A stretch of DNA of 6,749 nt, taken from JAVBKA01 sp031546715. GTDB lineage: Bacteria; Bacillota; Clostridia; Oscillospirales; UBA929. Positions 6,582 to 6,749 of this stretch are shown here, in pieces. Position numbers and translations under genes: made by a program. A model generated the notes under the pieces. The model was not told where the DNA came from. It saw only the letters and a list, made by a program, of their open reading frames with translations, and did no database searches. Within the stretch, counting starts at the first letter, position 1. Each line of letters opens with the position of its first letter. The DNA is taken from positions 1 through 6,749 of the forward strand of contig JAVBKA010000157.1 in assembly GCA_031546715.1 (NCBI GenBank). The letters run 5' to 3'.

Positions 6582-6638
6582 GCAAACCTCGGGCGAACAC
6601 AGTTCGCGCCTACGCCGATTCACCCAAAATGTAGCAAC
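6582..6638. repeat. Palindromic dispersed-type repeat, copy 1
   Basis: It begins GCAAACCTCGGGCGAACA and ends near CACCCAAAATGTAGCAAC. It contains the inverted repeat GCGAAC (6593-6598) / GTTCGC (6602-6607). It matches copy 2 at 6695-6748 over nearly its whole length, in direct orientation. The complement reads like common clostridial intergenic repeats (TAGG-GCGAAC-N3-GTTCGCCCGAGG type); that resemblance is from memory, not a search. Confidence 0.75.
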
Positions 6639-6650
6639 CCCTCAGAGGAC

Positions 6651-6671
6651 GGCACGTGCAGAGCCCGTGCC
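6651..6671. repeat. GGCACG/CGTGCC inverted repeat between the two direct copies
   Basis: GGCACG (6651-6656) pairs with CGTGCC (6666-6671) around a 9-base loop. It is flanked by CCTACA on the right, the same type of boundary seen beside the GCGAAC palindromes, so it is probably a second member of the same class of palindromic repeat. Confidence 0.5.
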
Positions 6672-6694
6672 CTACAAGAACCGCCAAACGTATT

Positions 6695-6748
6695 GCAAAC
6701 CTCGGGCGAACAATGTTCGCCCCTACACCGATTTACCCAAGGTGCAAC
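6695..6748. repeat. Palindromic dispersed-type repeat, copy 2
   Basis: A direct repeat of 6582-6638 with a few substitutions and a 3-base length difference near the end. Its core palindrome is longer than in copy 1: GGGCGAAC (6704-6711) / GTTCGCCC (6715-6722) with an AAT loop, a perfect 8-bp stem. It runs to the right edge and may continue. Confidence 0.75.
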
Positions 6749-6749
6749 A

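Larger units (their letters stand above)
6265..6749. other. Non-coding tail made of intergenic repeats, no gene seen
   Basis: No open frame here has a ribosome site or recognisable protein features. The first 80 bases (about 6265-6345) are C/A-rich and show no structure. From about 6346 on, the sequence is a series of inverted and direct repeats, listed separately. No T-run-backed hairpin that would terminate the NhaC-family gene was found on the + strand. The words CTCGGGCG recur at 6431, 6588 and 6701, suggesting related elements in one orientation. Confidence 0.7.

Noticed and set aside
6470..6749. CRISPR array or intrinsic terminator in the downstream repeats
   Set aside because: There are only two full direct copies, with unequal, palindrome-bearing spacing, so it is not a CRISPR array. 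No hairpin is followed by a T-run on the + strand, so no terminator can be claimed.

Overview
The window looks like a chromosomal segment of an anaerobic Firmicute, most likely a Clostridia/Oscillospiraceae-type organism. Three things point there: the gene content (CotH kinase, VTC-domain protein, DUF4956 protein, NhaC-family antiporter), the use of a TTG start with an AGGGG Shine-Dalgarno site, and GC-rich palindromic repeats downstream of the last gene that look like dispersed clostridial intergenic repeats. The taxonomic call is an inference; there is no rRNA or marker gene here. All five genes are on the + strand.

Layout. (1) Positions 3-1016 are the 3' end of a gene for a large surface protein: a Ser/Pro/Gly/Glu repeat stalk (thirteen 18-bp units, then four 36-bp units), a small MucBP-like beta domain, an acidic linker and a C-terminal membrane anchor. 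It ends before a strong intrinsic terminator at 1070-1108. (2) Positions 1109-1283 are non-coding and hold two perfect inverted repeats enclosed by a short outer inverted repeat (1123-1223). (3) Positions 1284-4616 are a tight three-gene unit: a membrane-anchored CotH-family kinase, a soluble VTC-domain polyphosphate-polymerase-like protein whose ATG overlaps the CotH stop in an ATGA, and a four-helix DUF4956 membrane protein that starts at TTG 10 bp after the preceding stop. (4) After a 58-bp gap comes an NhaC-family Na+/H+ antiporter gene (4675-6264), with an uncertain start and a possible promoter of its own. (5) Positions 6265-6749 contain no credible gene. They are a patchwork of inverted and direct repeats.

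How it may work together. The CotH/VTC/DUF4956 trio is the interesting system. The VTC-like protein keeps the tunnel motifs of polyphosphate polymerases but has no membrane segment. DUF4956 supplies membrane helices and a cytosolic C-terminal domain. CotH is predicted to sit outside the membrane on an N-terminal anchor. The gene just upstream encodes a Ser-rich repeat protein also predicted to lie outside the membrane, so it is a plausible CotH substrate, since known CotH kinases phosphorylate Ser-rich repeat proteins of the spore coat. The functional links are inferences from gene order and topology. The domain assignments rest on recognisable motifs.
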